Assembly (NCBI RefSeq): GCF_003316765.1
Contig: NZ_NIJF01000107.1
Span: forward strand, 1-64,000
DNA length: 64,000 nucleotides
DNA from: Bacillus sp. P14.5
Lineage (GTDB): Bacteria > Bacillota > Bacilli > Bacillales > Bacillaceae_B
Direction: 5' to 3'
Shown here in pieces: positions 42,328 through 53,579 of this stretch; within the stretch, counting starts at the first letter, position 1; every line of letters starts with the position of its first letter. The position numbers and the translations under genes are program-made. A model generated the notes under the pieces. It made no database searches. It saw only the letters and a program-made list of their open reading frames with translations, and was not told where the DNA came from.

Positions 42328-45300
42328 TTATTTCTTAGCGTTGATATAAAGCTTGCCTTCTGCCCTCTTCGTGCTTACATTTCCGTATTCATCGGATACT
42401 TTCACTTCAATGACTGCCCCAGGTGCTTTGACATTAGAGGTGGCAGTATAATATCCGACATAGTGCCCTTCCGATGTTTCCATCATAGGCAGTTCAGTTG
42501 CATTAGAAACTTGGGATCTCGTATTTGTCAGCGGCATATGGATGACGAAAGCAGCATCCAATCCTGGTTCACTGTCAAATTCGATTTTCACTGATTCCCC
42601 ATTCTTCAACTGTTTATCTTCTGCCGGAAGAAGGTTATCAATCGAGATGTCCCCGAATTTAGCAAGTACTGTCACGGTTTGCTTCTTCTTGTTTCCAGCT
42701 TTGTCTTTTGCAATAACTTGAATGACATTCTCTCCTTCATTCAGGAGCATTCTGTGAGTGAATTGGCCATCATTCACAGCTGCCTTTTGGCCGTTTACTT
42801 TCACCCATGCAAGATTGTCATCCGCAATTGTACCTTCAACGGTGATCGCTTCTTTATTCGTTTTAAGCCCTTCTTCTGGAGAAGTGATCTCTAATTCAGG
42901 CTTTTCTTGATCGAGCGTAATGGTAACAGGCTCTGAAGGTCCTGTGGCACCTTGCTCTGTGGATGCTTTGGCTGTAATTGTGTTTTCGCCGGAATGCAGT
43001 GCAACCTCAGCCGAGAATGTACCGTCCTCCAATGTTTCAGTTGTCGCAGCTTCTTCTTCTCCATTGAACAAGAGAACTGTTGTAGATGGTGCTGACGTCC
43101 CTTCAACGGTGACTGTATCATTCTTCGTGAAGGATCCATCTTTTGGCGAAGTAATCACCGGAGCGGTTACTTCGTAATTGACGGTTGCCCGGATCATGTA
43201 GTTTCCTTCCTCTTCCGGTGAAGGTGACCATGCTCCTCCAACCATCTGCCAGCTTCTTGCAGCATATTCACCATTTTCATCCGTACCAAGGCCAGGTGAA
43301 TTTGGATTTGCATGTGTCTGAATGTAAACCATGTAGAAGTCTTCTTCCACCATGATTCCATGCTGACTTAAATCAACATGTGTCCATTCCCCATTTCGCA
43401 GCGCTTGTGCATCAAAAGGACCTGCGATTTTCTTTCCTGGTGCCCCGTCCGTACCTGAAGCATCATAGACGGCAACCTGGAATTCGGTCCCGCCAGGTAC
43501 AGGCCATTCCATATCCCAGAATCGGAACAACCCGCCTGTTACAAGGGCTGCTTCATTTCCTTCTTCAAGGGACATTTTCACTGCCCAGCCATTTCCGGCA
43601 GCATTGAATGCACGGGCATTTTCAGCTGTTCCGTCATCATAGGAGATTTCACCTGGATAGCCGATGAATGGTTCCAATGAAACATCCGCACCGGTAGTTT
43701 CTCCACCTTCCACCGTTATGGTGACTTCCTGGCTGTTGTAGTATGGAGCAACGATTTTCAGTGTATACTCTCCTTCATAAGCATTAAGTTCATATTCACC
43801 ATTTGCATTGGTTTCAACTGGTTCAACTACTGCATCTTCCAAAAGGAAAACAGTTGCTCCCTCAACAGGTTCTCCTGAAGCCTGGTTTGTTACTGTACCA
43901 GTCACAGTCCCCCTTGGAATTTCTTCAAGAGTGAAATTGGCCGTCGATACTGCATCTTCCTCGATTGTCACACTTTGAGATTGCGACCTGTAACCGTAAG
44001 TTGATGCCTGTAAAGTGAATTCACCAGCTGCATGTGTAATGGAATAAGATCCATCAGCAGGATTTGTGTAGGCAGAGCGCCCGGTTTCAAGCACATTTAC
44101 TTCTGCCTGTAATGGAAGAAGCACTGGCGCTGGACTGCTGTCTTCCGGTAAAGCGGCTGATTTCTTGGCTGCCACTGTGATTTTGCTTGGGTTCACTTTC
44201 GGTTTTTTAGAAACAGAAGAAGAAGGTTCATCCTTCGATTTCAGTCCTAGATTCTTTTTCTTAGCTGGAAGGATGGATTCTCCGCTTAGTTTCACGTCAT
44301 CTAAATACCAGCCTTGCTTTACGACACTTCCATCCGTCGTTACGTTAAAGGCAATATAGATCCGCTGCCCGGCGTATTGACTTAAATCAACTTCTCCATC
44401 AACCCAGTCTCCTGTATCTCCATTCACGCGGAGTACTTGAGTCCAGTTTTCCGCATCCGTGGAAACGAAGACGTGTCCGTAGTCGTAGTTCCGCTCAAGT
44501 TCATGCCATTGCTTGAACTGAAGGAAGCTGTTTCCTTCCGGCAGATCTACTGGAGGCATTTGCAGTGACATGTTAGCACTGTTAGCATACGTTCCTGACA
44601 GGCTTGTGGCAAAAACATTTTCCCCGGAAACAGCCGCACCAGGTCCGTTTTCAGGTACACCGCGCTCCCAGCTGTTCTGCTCTCCATAAGAAGTCCAGCC
44701 TGACGGATTGGATTCAAAGTCATGCTCATATCCAACAGAAATGCCAGGAAGAAGAGTAACAGTGTATTCCTCTGTCTCTGCTTCATTTCCTCCAAAATCA
44801 ACTGCAGTCCACTTGTAGGTTACATTTTCCCCTGTTAAGTCCTCGCCAGGGATTGCAGCTTCATACGTTCCTGACGTATGATCGCCGGCTGACCTGACAG
44901 CATCGGCAGCCGTCCATTCTCCAGATGCATTTTGATACTGTAAAGTCACATTGGTTACACTGATGTTATCGCTTGCTTCCGCTTGAAGTGACAGGTTCAT
45001 TTGTTTGAACGCTTCAGTTGGGGCTTCATGGCTGATTGCCGGCGCTTCAGAATCATCGCCTTCTTTCGATACCTGTCCTTCAACTTGACCGATTCCGCTC
45101 AAAACTGAGGAGACTGCATCGAATGCATTCACCAACCCATGTCCATAACCATTGTTTGGTGACTCTTGGAAGGTACTGTCTGTTAATGGAACAGCTGTAT
45201 TCAATAGAATTTCTTCCATTTCTTCGACTGTAAGACTTGCATCAACCTGTCTTAATAGTGCGGCAACAGCTGATACATGGGGGCCGGCCATCGAAGTGCC

Positions 45301-46671
45301 ATTCCAGCCTCCTTCATAATTGCTGCCCGGAACAGCAGATCGTATATTCACTCCAGGTGCTGAAATCTCAGGCTTCACTTCATCATACGGTGAAGGGCCT
45401 TGAAGGGAAAAGCTGCCCAATTGATCATTGATGTCTGTGGCTCCTGTGGCAAAAGACTCAGGATAGTTTGCAGGCGTAGCAATGGATCCAGGACCTCCCG
45501 GGTTAAAAAGGGTCGTATTGCCAGCTGAGAATTCCGGAAAGATTTCTGCTGCTCTCCATGCTTCTACCATCTGGCGGTACCATTCATCCAGTCCTGCTCC
45601 TCCTCCCCACGAATTGTTGACAACATCAGGCGCCATTTCAGGATGAGGGTTTCCTTCTGCATCCGTTGGAGCCAAAATCCACTCTCCAGCGGCAAGAAGG
45701 TCTGCATCTGTACCACCATCAGCAGTAAACGCCTTGACAGCTATCCACTTGGCTCCAGGGGCAACTCCTATTTGGTTGCTGCCATCCGGTTCCGCTCCGA
45801 CCATCGTACCTGTCACGTGAGTTCCATGGCCTTGATCATCATATGGTGCGGATTGGCCCGCTGTCGCGTCGAACCAGTTGAATTCATTTTGAGGAGATTC
45901 AGGGTTTTGAGGATCAAACCCTCTATATTGTTCCTTCAGTGCCGGATGATTCCACTGTACACCGGTATCGATAGAAGCGACGACTGTTCCTGCACCGTCA
46001 ATCCCCATATCCCATACAGCAGGAGCACCAACGCGGTCAATATTCCACTCGATGTTTGAAGGTGAGTTTTGGACAGTTTTTTCCTTCACTGCCGCGCTTG
46101 TTGACGATTCAGTTTTTGCCGGCTGGATAAGCTGGCGGGTTTCATTCGGCAATATTTTCTCTACTTCAGAGAATGCCGCAATTTTTTCCATTACCTCTTT
46201 CGTACTCGTCACAGCCATACCGTTGACTACATAAAAATCTTTTACTTCTTTAACGGCTCCGGACTTTTTCTCTTTCGCTAAGTATTTTTTCACCTCTGCC
46301 TGTGTCTTAAGCGCAGTAGAGCGGAGTTCCGAAACGACCATGTTCCGCTTCAATAACTTTTTGCCGTTCGCCGACAGCTTTTGTTTCGTGGCACTGGCAG
46401 CTGCATTCTTGGCTATAGCTGCTGGATCGGCCTGCTCCTTGAACTTCACTAAGTAGGTTACATGTTTATCTTTTTTGAATTGATCTTGCAATTTGGATGT
46501 TATCTTGGATTGAGGTTTAATCTTGGCTGTTTCATTTGCTGAAACGGAAGGCTTTTCTTTTGCCTGTGCGGGATTCGCTGCTGCTGAATTGGGTGGAAAC
46601 ATCAAAGGAATAAATAGTACAAGTGTCAGTACAATGGACAACCATTTTACTCTGTTTCTTCTTCCTCTCAT
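42328..46671 (-). CDS. bpr: Bacillopeptidase F, secreted subtilisin-family protease
   Basis: A 1447-residue secreted serine protease (B. subtilis Bpr has 1433 by memory). After a signal peptide (cut near residue 32) comes an I9-type propeptide (about 70-185). The S8 catalytic domain has Asp235 (VVASIDTGVQ), His282 (GHGTHVTG), Asn353 (NNSWGGG) and Ser460 (NGTSMAGPH). The long C-terminus contains an immune-inhibitor-A-like beta domain (about 640-790), two carboxypeptidase-regulatory-like modules, and bacterial Ig-like repeats. It degrades extracellular protein. The ATG has GGAGGGAATTGA upstream; it is monocistronic. Confidence 0.92.
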   Translation of the reverse strand: MRGRRNRVKWLSIVLTLVLFIPLMFPPNSAAANPAQAKEKPSVSANETAKIKPQSKITSKLQDQFKKDKHVTYLVKFKEQADPAAIAKNAAASATKQKLSANGKKLLKRNMVVSELRSTALKTQAEVKKYLAKEKKSGAVKEVKDFYVVNGMAVTSTKEVMEKIAAFSEVEKILPNETRQLIQPAKTESSTSAAVKEKTVQNSPSNIEWNIDRVGAPAVWDMGIDGAGTVVASIDTGVQWNHPALKEQYRGFDPQNPESPQNEFNWFDATAGQSAPYDDQGHGTHVTGTMVGAEPDGSNQIGVAPGAKWIAVKAFTADGGTDADLLAAGEWILAPTDAEGNPHPEMAPDVVNNSWGGGAGLDEWYRQMVEAWRAAEIFPEFSAGNTTLFNPGGPGSIATPANYPESFATGATDINDQLGSFSLQGPSPYDEVKPEISAPGVNIRSAVPGSNYEGGWNGTSMAGPHVSAVAALLRQVDASLTVEEMEEILLNTAVPLTDSTFQESPNNGYGHGLVNAFDAVSSVLSGIGQVEGQVSKEGDDSEAPAISHEAPTEAFKQMNLSLQAEASDNISVTNVTLQYQNASGEWTAADAVRSAGDHTSGTYEAAIPGEDLTGENVTYKWTAVDFGGNEAETEEYTVTLLPGISVGYEHDFESNPSGWTSYGEQNSWERGVPENGPGAAVSGENVFATSLSGTYANSANMSLQMPPVDLPEGNSFLQFKQWHELERNYDYGHVFVSTDAENWTQVLRVNGDTGDWVDGEVDLSQYAGQRIYIAFNVTTDGSVVKQGWYLDDVKLSGESILPAKKKNLGLKSKDEPSSSVSKKPKVNPSKITVAAKKSAALPEDSSPAPVLLPLQAEVNVLETGRSAYTNPADGSYSITHAAGEFTLQASTYGYRSQSQSVTIEEDAVSTANFTLEEIPRGTVTGTVTNQASGEPVEGATVFLLEDAVVEPVETNANGEYELNAYEGEYTLKIVAPYYNSQEVTITVEGGETTGADVSLEPFIGYPGEISYDDGTAENARAFNAAGNGWAVKMSLEEGNEAALVTGGLFRFWDMEWPVPGGTEFQVAVYDASGTDGAPGKKIAGPFDAQALRNGEWTHVDLSQHGIMVEEDFYMVYIQTHANPNSPGLGTDENGEYAARSWQMVGGAWSPSPEEEGNYMIRATVNYEVTAPVITSPKDGSFTKNDTVTVEGTSAPSTTVLLFNGEEEAATTETLEDGTFSAEVALHSGENTITAKASTEQGATGPSEPVTITLDQEKPELEITSPEEGLKTNKEAITVEGTIADDNLAWVKVNGQKAAVNDGQFTHRMLLNEGENVIQVIAKDKAGNKKKQTVTVLAKFGDISIDNLLPAEDKQLKNGESVKIEFDSEPGLDAAFVIHMPLTNTRSQVSNATELPMMETSEGHYVGYYTATSNVKAPGAVIEVKVSDEYGNVSTKRAEGKLYINAKK

Positions 46672-47511
46672 TCAATTCCCTCCTGATATAAGTTTGGCAA
46701 TTCCAACTATGGTCTCCTTTCTGAATATTACACCTGGAATTATGTAGGTGTTGTACCAAAGATAACCAAACCTATATGTAGAAGGTTGTATTATTTTGTC
46801 GAAAATAAACTGAATATTCTAAAAATAAACACAAAGTTACATTGCACTTATTTTTTAATAAGCATATAGCAGGAGAAATTATATAACTTCAGGCATATAA
46901 CGGCCTGAACTTGATTAACCAATAGGTAGATAGAAGCTTTCCGTAATTCCTGAATATCGTAATAGAAGTAAAAGAGGAAATATGATATAGGATTGATGAG
47001 ATTGACGAGCGAAGGTAGTGTTTTTTACCAGGAGATTACTGGTACCATCATTAAAAAAAATTCCTGAAAGAATATTTTGCAGTTTTTTCCCGGGTTTAGA
47101 CTGCATCTCTACTGGCCAGGATAAACCTTAGTACTCACCATGACAAACAAGACTCGTTCTTTAGGCATACAAATATACCCTGTTAAAAAGGAAACCATCA
47201 GTTTTAATTGTTCTGTCTAATTCATTTTAACAAAGTTCCATAAACCTGCTGAATCATCCTATTTACCTAATGATCCCAGTCTGCCGCTGTAGAGAAAGCC
47301 CTCTAAAGGAGTGGCCTTTTCTGCAGCTATCGGGAGTGAGGTACTGGACTGGGAGAATTCTATGAACCAGTAGATTTAGCTCAATAAAAAATCTCTTTAT
47401 GCAACTAAAGAACGATTAGTGAAAATACAAGCTCTGCCACTATATGAATTCTTAATAAACTTGAATAAGGTGCGCAACGCAGAACTCTAAGGACTTCTTA
47501 TTAATTATCGA
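46672..47511. other. 840-bp intergenic region without a gene
   Basis: AT-rich sequence between bpr and the response regulator. It holds a small hairpin TTCAGGC/GCCTGAA (46888-46909) and a longer imperfect hairpin around 47288-47327 (GCTGTAGAG with TTTTCTGCAGC). I see no open frame with a ribosome binding site, no tRNA and no known riboswitch core. Confidence 0.55.
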
Positions 47512-48153
47512 TTATCCCTCCGCCAATTTATGTTTAACTGCATAGAGGGCTGCCTGGGTCCGATCAGCCACCTCCAGCTTTGCAAAGATATTCGAGATAT
47601 GGGTTTTAACTGTTTTTTCAGTGATGAACAGACTTGAAGCAATTTCTTTATTGCTTTTGCCTTTCGTCAGTTCCAGCAGAACATCCTTTTCCCGTTTGGT
47701 TAGCTGATGAATTTTATGAGGAGGCTGATCGGTGCGTGAAACCCTCTGCAACAAGTGGTTAGTTGCTTTGGAATGAAGAGAATTTTCTCCGCGGACCAGC
47801 TTTCGGATCGAAGCAACCAGTTCATCAGGTTCAATATCTTTCAGTTGATAGCCTGATGCACCAGCTTCAATTGCAGGAATGACATGATCTTGATCAGAGA
47901 AGCTCGTCAGCATCAAAATTTGTATTTCATTGTGCGAACTTTTTATAATCTTGGTGGCTTGAATCCCATCCATCTCCGGCATGACCAAGTCCATTAAGAT
48001 CAAGTCCGGCATGAGTTTTCCCGCCAGTTCTACCGCTTCCCGGCCATTCACCGCTTCCCCGACGATTTCAATATCCTTTTGAGTTTTCAGAAAGAAAATG
48101 AGCCCCCTTCTCACTACATGATGGTCATCCGCAATCAATACACGTATCGTCAT
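47512..48153 (-). CDS. yhcZ: NarL/LuxR-type response regulator, YhcZ-like
   Basis: A 213-residue regulator with an N-terminal receiver (phospho-acceptor Asp55 in ILMDLVMPEMDG, Lys in QLKDIEPDEL) and a C-terminal LuxR helix-turn-helix (LTKREKDVLLELTKGKSNKE, then TEKTVKTHISNIF). It is phosphorylated by the kinase encoded 14 bp upstream. The pair matches YhcY/YhcZ of B. subtilis in size and order. Confidence 0.88.
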   Translation of the reverse strand: MTIRVLIADDHHVVRRGLIFFLKTQKDIEIVGEAVNGREAVELAGKLMPDLILMDLVMPEMDGIQATKIIKSSHNEIQILMLTSFSDQDHVIPAIEAGASGYQLKDIEPDELVASIRKLVRGENSLHSKATNHLLQRVSRTDQPPHKIHQLTKREKDVLLELTKGKSNKEIASSLFITEKTVKTHISNIFAKLEVADRTQAALYAVKHKLAEG

Positions 48154-48167
48154 ATATTTACCCCTCC

Positions 48168-49289
48168 TTAATACGGAATTTTCACTAGTATTTCTGTACC
48201 GTTCCCCGGCTTGCTCTTCAACTGAAATAGACCGCCAATTTTCTCCACTCGTTCTTTCATCCCCTGTATGCCCATTGTGGGAATAGATTGATTTGGACTA
48301 TAGTGAAATCCGCAGCCATGATCTTTTATCTGCAGAGAGACCAAATTGGATGAAGTCCCCATAAAGAAATAGATTTCGTCTTCTCCAGAATGTTTTTTAG
48401 CATTATTGACAGCTTCCTGACCAATTCTCCAGAGTGCCTCCTCTACTTTGGATGGCAGGGCCACAACTCCATCCACTTTCACTTCCACTTTCATTGCGAG
48501 CATTTCCCCGTACCCCTTCAGTGCCTCACTGATTCCATTTTCAAGTCCATGAGGCTTAAGCTGCCAAATCAATGCCCTCATTTCAGTCAGTGCTTCCTGC
48601 GCAAGACCCTGTATAGTTGAAAATGTTTCCTTCACTTGTTCATCGCCGCTCAGCATGGTTCCTCCCCGTGCCGTCAGTGTCAATGAAAACAGCAGTTGGT
48701 TAACAGAGTCATGCAAATCCCTCGCCAATCGGTTTCTTTCCTGCATCAGCGCGATTTCCTGTTCTTTTTTCGTTAAAACAATCCTTTTGATTGCGGATCC
48801 AATTTGAAAAGCTACAGACTCCAATAAGGCAAGTTCATGCTCTTGGAAATGAGTTTTTCCAGGTGCAGCCACATTCAGCAGCCCAAATGACTCATTCCCT
48901 GATTGAAGCGGTACTGTTGCATGATACTCGATATTCCCTGTATCACCCTTATTTTCTGCAATTGACTTTTCAATTCTTTGACATTCAATGATATTGGAAG
49001 CCTTGGTCAATTTACCCGAACGGAACCGATTGACACACCAGCAGCCGCCATTCTTCAAAAGGTTACACCCATCATCAGACAAGGAGGATGGAAGGTTATG
49101 AAAGGCTTTCAGCGAATGGCCTCCTTCCTCATCTATAAAAAATATCCATCCTGTTGTAAAATCTGTGCCGTTCAAGAGGACCTGAAGAGCACAAGAAAGC
49201 ATGTTCTCCAATTCAGTTTCTTCGTTCAGGAGCTCGGCAATCTTTTTTAAGAGGTGTATATTGGCATTTTCATTTTTCTCTATGTTCAA
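48168..49289 (-). CDS. yhcY: GAF-domain sensor histidine kinase, YhcY-like
   Basis: A 373-residue cytoplasmic kinase. Residues 20-175 form a GAF sensor domain with a CNLLKNGGCWC segment whose Cys residues could bind a metal or haem-like ligand (inference). The HisKA_3 dimerisation motif is NRLARDLHDSVNQLLFSL and the ATPase region includes EAVNNAKKHS and DHGCGF. It phosphorylates the adjacent response regulator. The family has no membrane helices. Confidence 0.88.
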   Translation of the reverse strand: MNIEKNENANIHLLKKIAELLNEETELENMLSCALQVLLNGTDFTTGWIFFIDEEGGHSLKAFHNLPSSLSDDGCNLLKNGGCWCVNRFRSGKLTKASNIIECQRIEKSIAENKGDTGNIEYHATVPLQSGNESFGLLNVAAPGKTHFQEHELALLESVAFQIGSAIKRIVLTKKEQEIALMQERNRLARDLHDSVNQLLFSLTLTARGGTMLSGDEQVKETFSTIQGLAQEALTEMRALIWQLKPHGLENGISEALKGYGEMLAMKVEVKVDGVVALPSKVEEALWRIGQEAVNNAKKHSGEDEIYFFMGTSSNLVSLQIKDHGCGFHYSPNQSIPTMGIQGMKERVEKIGGLFQLKSKPGNGTEILVKIPY

Positions 49290-49309
49290 AGAGCTGACCT
49301 CCTTTTTTT

Positions 49310-49502
49310 AGCTTTTTCGTACATATTATTGCTTACGGAATAAACCCAAAAGCCGGATTTTCTCCATGGACACTAAGTTTTCCGCTCTAAACCGGGAGAA
49401 CAGCACTTTTCTTTCCTGTTAACCGGGTATTTTCCGGTACATTATAGCGTTATCTTTCGAAATTCATATTAATTAGCCGCATAGTCTACGAAGAGAGCCT
49501 TT
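49310..49502 (+). mobile_element. MITE-like element, diverged copy E
   Basis: GCTTTTTCGTACATATTATT, then CATGGACACTAAGTTTTCCG, ACAGCACTTTTCTTTCC and finally GTCTACGAAGAGAGCCT follow the order of copies A and B with an extra insertion before the right end. The remaining gap to 49731 shows no gene. Confidence 0.65.
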
Positions 49503-49731
49503 ATTAAACAGTATAATTAATTTTAACGCATTAGCATATCGCCTTTATGCACGAAATCTTTCTACGACTTTTGTTGTAGTTACGGCCTCAAACTAATACA
49601 TCACTCGAATTTCATTTTGGTCTCCCCTGCGTGTGGAAGACTTTCATTAACATGCTTTTCTGCCAGCTATGATAAAATGGTCCCTGGTTATTTTCAACGT
49701 CCTGCCGGCTCTCCCGTTTAGGGCAGTTCAA

Positions 49732-49768
49732 CAAAAATAACCAGGCAAAGGAAATCTGCCTGGTGCCT
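49732..49768 (-). terminator. Terminator of pgcA
   Basis: On the minus strand CCAGGCA pairs with TGCCTGG, followed by TTATTTTTG. Confidence 0.85.
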
Positions 49769-49813
49769 GCACTCATCGGGCAAGCTGTCTCAAACAGGAA
49801 AAGGCTGTGTGCC

Positions 49814-51559
49814 TTATCCTGCAAAAGAGTTGACCATATTTTCTATTTTTTCCATAAGCGCCTTCTTAAGCCCTTCTAACTTCTCTTGACTGAGCTTGAG
49901 GGATTCTCCTGTGACACTGAAATAAAACTTGATTTTAGGTTCAGTGCCAGATGGACGGAGACAGATCCATGAACCGTCTTCTAAGAAATATTTGATAACG
50001 TTGGATTTCGGAAGGGAAATGGTTTCTTCCAAACCATCCGCAAGTCTTGTGCTCAAGCTTGTTTTGTAATCCTCAACTTTTGCCACGGCAATCCCCTTGA
50101 TCTCTTTAAGAGGTTCCTCCCTGAAAGATGAAAGAATAGACTGAATCTGTTCAGCACCTTCTTTTCCTTTTAAAGTCAGAGACTCCAGACCTTCCTGGAA
50201 ATATCCGAAACGCTCATAAAGATCTAAAAGCGCATCATTCAGTGTTTTTCCCTGTTGTTTGAAGTACGCTGCAGCTTCTACCGCCATCAGCACAGCCTGC
50301 ACCGCGTCCTTGTCACGGGCAAAGTCTCCTATCAAATAACCATAGCTTTCCTCATAGCCAAACAGGAACTGGTACTCTCCAGACTCTTCATAGTTTTTGA
50401 TTTTCTCACCGATGAATTTAAAGCCTGTAAGGACGTCCTCAACCGATGCCCCATATGACTCGGCGACTTTTCTGCCAAGCTCGGATGTTACGATGGTCTT
50501 GAAGACCCTCCCATTAGCCGGAATCATATTCTTCTCTTTTTTTCTGCCAAGAATATAATCAATCAAGACTGCTCCTGTCTGATTTCCTGTCAACAGGACG
50601 TATTCTCCATTTTTATCTTTTACTGCTACTCCCAGCCGGTCTGCATCCGGATCAGTGGCGATGAGGATATCCGCATCCTTTTCTTTTCCATCGCGGATCG
50701 CAAGCTCAAATGCTGCCTTATCCTCCGGGTTCGGTGATTTTACAGTCGAAAATTCAGGATCAGGGACAGACTGTTCTTTGACAAAATGGACATCCTTGTA
50801 GCCCAATGCGTCCAATCCCTTTTCCACCATCTTCAATGCCGTTCCGTGAAGAGGTGAAAACACGATGCACAAATCTGTTTCCTTGGCAATCTGCGGCTTC
50901 TCAGAAATCGACAGAAGGTGTTCAAGATAGGATTGATCGATATCATCCCCGATCATCTTGATAAGACCCTCTTCTTTAAGCTCCTCTTCAGATTTCACGT
51001 CAATGGTAAGCTCATTTTCAATTTCGTTCACTTTGGCGATTACTTCGTCCGCTTCTTTTGGAGGCAGCTGCGCACCATCTTCACCATACACTTTATATCC
51101 GTTGTACTCCGGCGGGTTATGGCTTGCTGTTACGACAATTCCGGAGAAAGCTTTCAAGGATCTTACGGCAAAAGAAAGCTCTGGAGTCGGCTTCAGTTCA
51201 TCAAATACATACGTCTGTATACCGTTTGACGCCAGTGTTTTCGCTGCCTCCATTGCAAACTCAGGAGATTTATGGCGGGAATCATACGCAATTGCAACCC
51301 CTCGCTTTTTGGCTTCTTCACCATGAGCATTTATGTAACGAGCCAATCCTTCCGAAGCTTTTCGTACTGTATAGACATTCATGCGGTTGATTCCTGCACC
51401 GATTTCTCCGCGCATACCACCCGTTCCAAACTCCAAATCTTTATAAAACGCATCTTCCAGACTTTTTTCATCTTCTTTCATCTCAGTCAAGAGACTGCGC
51501 ATTTCGTTATCCAGTTCTTTATGGGAATCCCATTTCTCCCAAGCCGTTTTCCAATTCAA
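49814..51559 (-). CDS. pgcA: Alpha-phosphoglucomutase
   Basis: A 581-residue phosphohexomutase that interconverts glucose-6-phosphate and glucose-1-phosphate for UDP-glucose, teichoic acid and glycolipid synthesis. The phosphoserine loop is [11 protein letters not shown] with Ser146, the metal loop is DPDADRLGV, the sugar loop GYEESYGYL, and the phosphate loop [12 protein letters not shown]. Length agrees with PgcA (YhxB). It lies between yhcX- and yhcYZ-type genes, as expected from B. subtilis. Confidence 0.93.
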   Translation of the reverse strand: MNWKTAWEKWDSHKELDNEMRSLLTEMKEDEKSLEDAFYKDLEFGTGGMRGEIGAGINRMNVYTVRKASEGLARYINAHGEEAKKRGVAIAYDSRHKSPEFAMEAAKTLASNGIQTYVFDELKPTPELSFAVRSLKAFSGIVVTASHNPPEYNGYKVYGEDGAQLPPKEADEVIAKVNEIENELTIDVKSEEELKEEGLIKMIGDDIDQSYLEHLLSISEKPQIAKETDLCIVFSPLHGTALKMVEKGLDALGYKDVHFVKEQSVPDPEFSTVKSPNPEDKAAFELAIRDGKEKDADILIATDPDADRLGVAVKDKNGEYVLLTGNQTGAVLIDYILGRKKEKNMIPANGRVFKTIVTSELGRKVAESYGASVEDVLTGFKFIGEKIKNYEESGEYQFLFGYEESYGYLIGDFARDKDAVQAVLMAVEAAAYFKQQGKTLNDALLDLYERFGYFQEGLESLTLKGKEGAEQIQSILSSFREEPLKEIKGIAVAKVEDYKTSLSTRLADGLEETISLPKSNVIKYFLEDGSWICLRPSGTEPKIKFYFSVTGESLKLSQEKLEGLKKALMEKIENMVNSFAG

Positions 51560-51947
51560 GTTAATCTCCTCCTGTCGATGACTTACTATATGTAATTCTT
51601 GGTGGATGGCCCTTTTCCTTTTAAAAGTATCCGCCTTTTTTTGACAACCTTTTCTTCCATTTTATATTAACATATGACAGGTTGTTTTGGGACGGTAATC
51701 CCTCTAGAAAGGGCTGGTATCATACTTGTATTTATTGGTCAGGTTTTCGCTTCATTAAAAGCTGGTAAACTTCGTTGCTATTAAAATGAATTTCAGAAAA
51801 TCACACTTCAATCCATTTGAAATAAGCTGCTGCTCTTCTCGTGGGAAAATACGGCTATTGGGATTTAGGAAACGCCTCTCTTTTCATAAATGGTTCAGCC
51901 CGCGATTTCCACTGTCGAACATACATGAGACAACTTAAGACACAAAA
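51560..51947. other. Intergenic region with a MITE fragment
   Basis: Between 51835 and 51895 the minus strand has GAAAAGAGAGGCGTTTCC, then CCCAATAGCCGTATTTTCCC, a scrambled remnant similar to the MITE-like family. No gene is seen. Confidence 0.45.
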
Positions 51948-51970
51948 AAAGACCGCTATTAAGCGGCCCT
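51948..51970 (-). terminator. Terminator of the yhcX-like gene
   Basis: On the minus strand GGCCGCT pairs with AGCGGTC around TAAT, followed by TTTTTTT. Confidence 0.85.
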
Positions 51971-51975
51971 GACTA

Positions 51976-53517
51976 CTACCTGTTGTATTTCACTTCATAA
52001 ACATCATGGCGTCGGTCTTTCAGCTGTCTGACCGTACCAGACTGGCGCTGGCGGCGGAGGACTTCTAGGTCGACATCACCAATCATGACCATTTCGATAT
52101 TTGGGTTCGTTTCCCCGACAATGCCGTCACGGGCAAATTCAAAGTCGGATGGAGCAAAAATCCCTGACTGTGCGTATTGGATATCCATGTTCTCGGTCTG
52201 CGGAAGATTTCCGACAGTACCCGAAATGACTGTGTATATTTGATTTTCTACTGCACGCGCTTGTGCACAATAACGCACTCTCAGGTAGCCTTGGCGGTCT
52301 TCGGTACAGAAAGGGGTAAAGATAATTTTGGCGCCGCGGTCTGTTGCAATCCTCGCTAGCTCCGGAAACTCAATATCATAACAAATTTGGATCGCAATTC
52401 TTCCGCAGTCTGTATCAAAGACTTTTACGCGGTCACCAGGACTGATTCCCCACCATTTCCGTTCATTCGGAGTGATGTGGATCTTATATTGCTTTTCAAT
52501 CGTTCCATCACGGCGGAACAGGTAAGCAATGTTGTAAATCTCGTCATCTTCCTCTTTAACGAAATGAGAACCGCCGATGATATTGACATTGTAGCGAACA
52601 GCAAGATCTGTGAACAGTTCTATATATTCCTCTGTATACTCCGTCAGCTTACGGATGGCCAGGCTTGGAGACTTTTCATCAAGGAAAGACATCAGCTGGG
52701 ATGTGAAGATTTCCGGAAACACCACGAAATCTGACTTGGCATCGGATGCTACGTCTGTAAAATACTCCACCTGGTTCGCGAACTCTTCAAATGAACTGAT
52801 TTTTCTCATCATATATTGAACAACACAGATTCTGACAGGGTAGCTGGTCTTAAAGTGCCTCTTGCTGGAAGGGCGATAATCTACATTATTCCATTCCATC
52901 AAGGTAGCGTATTTTTTGGATTTCGTATCATCAGGCAGATAGTTTGGATTGATCCTCATCAGTGTGAAGCTGTTCATCAGCTGGAATGACAGGACAGGAT
53001 CATAAATTTTATGCCTTGATACCGAATCTACATATTCCCTCGGAGACATCTCCTCTGAATGCTTATGGAAGTTAGGAATCCGTCCGCCGATGATGATACT
53101 TTTCAGATTCAATTGACGGGCAAGTTCTTTCCTGGCTTCGTATAAACGATGGCCGACCTTCATCCTGCGGTAATCAGGATGAACCATTACTTCAATTCCA
53201 TATAGATTATATCCTTCAGGGTTATGGTTCGTGATATAACCGTTATCAGTTACATCGTCCCATGAATGGCGGTCATCGTACTCATCAAAATTGATGACCA
53301 AGCTTGAACAAGAACCAATGATTTCGCCTTCCAGTTCAGCCACCAGCTGTCCTTCAGGGAAAACCTCCAAATGGCTTTCCAGATGCTCTTTTTTCCATGG
53401 CTCCATACCTGGGAAACAGAAACTCTGCATCTTGATGATATTCTCTATATCCTTATGCTCAGTCTGCCTTATGATCATTTTTTTCTCAAACTGTGATAAA
53501 TCCAGTTTTTCAGACAT
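51976..53517 (-). CDS. yhcX: GNAT-nitrilase fusion protein, YhcX-like
   Basis: A 513-residue two-domain protein, the same length as I recall for B. subtilis YhcX. Residues 13-165 are a GNAT acetyltransferase (GIEVMVHPDYRRMKVGHRLY). Residues 225-500 are a carbon-nitrogen hydrolase with catalytic Glu in VVFPEIF, Lys in YKIHITPNE and Cys in AIQICYDIEFPE. The combined reaction is not established; in B. subtilis a link to indole-acetate formation has been proposed. The gene is single and on the minus strand. Confidence 0.9.
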   Translation of the reverse strand: MSEKLDLSQFEKKMIIRQTEHKDIENIIKMQSFCFPGMEPWKKEHLESHLEVFPEGQLVAELEGEIIGSCSSLVINFDEYDDRHSWDDVTDNGYITNHNPEGYNLYGIEVMVHPDYRRMKVGHRLYEARKELARQLNLKSIIIGGRIPNFHKHSEEMSPREYVDSVSRHKIYDPVLSFQLMNSFTLMRINPNYLPDDTKSKKYATLMEWNNVDYRPSSKRHFKTSYPVRICVVQYMMRKISSFEEFANQVEYFTDVASDAKSDFVVFPEIFTSQLMSFLDEKSPSLAIRKLTEYTEEYIELFTDLAVRYNVNIIGGSHFVKEEDDEIYNIAYLFRRDGTIEKQYKIHITPNERKWWGISPGDRVKVFDTDCGRIAIQICYDIEFPELARIATDRGAKIIFTPFCTEDRQGYLRVRYCAQARAVENQIYTVISGTVGNLPQTENMDIQYAQSGIFAPSDFEFARDGIVGETNPNIEMVMIGDVDLEVLRRQRQSGTVRQLKDRRHDVYEVKYNR

Positions 53518-53579
53518 TTATCGTAACACTCCTTTTGCACTCATCTCTATGTTTTACCCTGGAAAAAGCAGGCGTTCAA

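Noticed and set aside
46915..47106. 63-codon minus-strand frame in the large gap after bpr
   Set aside because: No ribosome binding site, no family resemblance, and AT-rich sequence in which such frames arise by chance.
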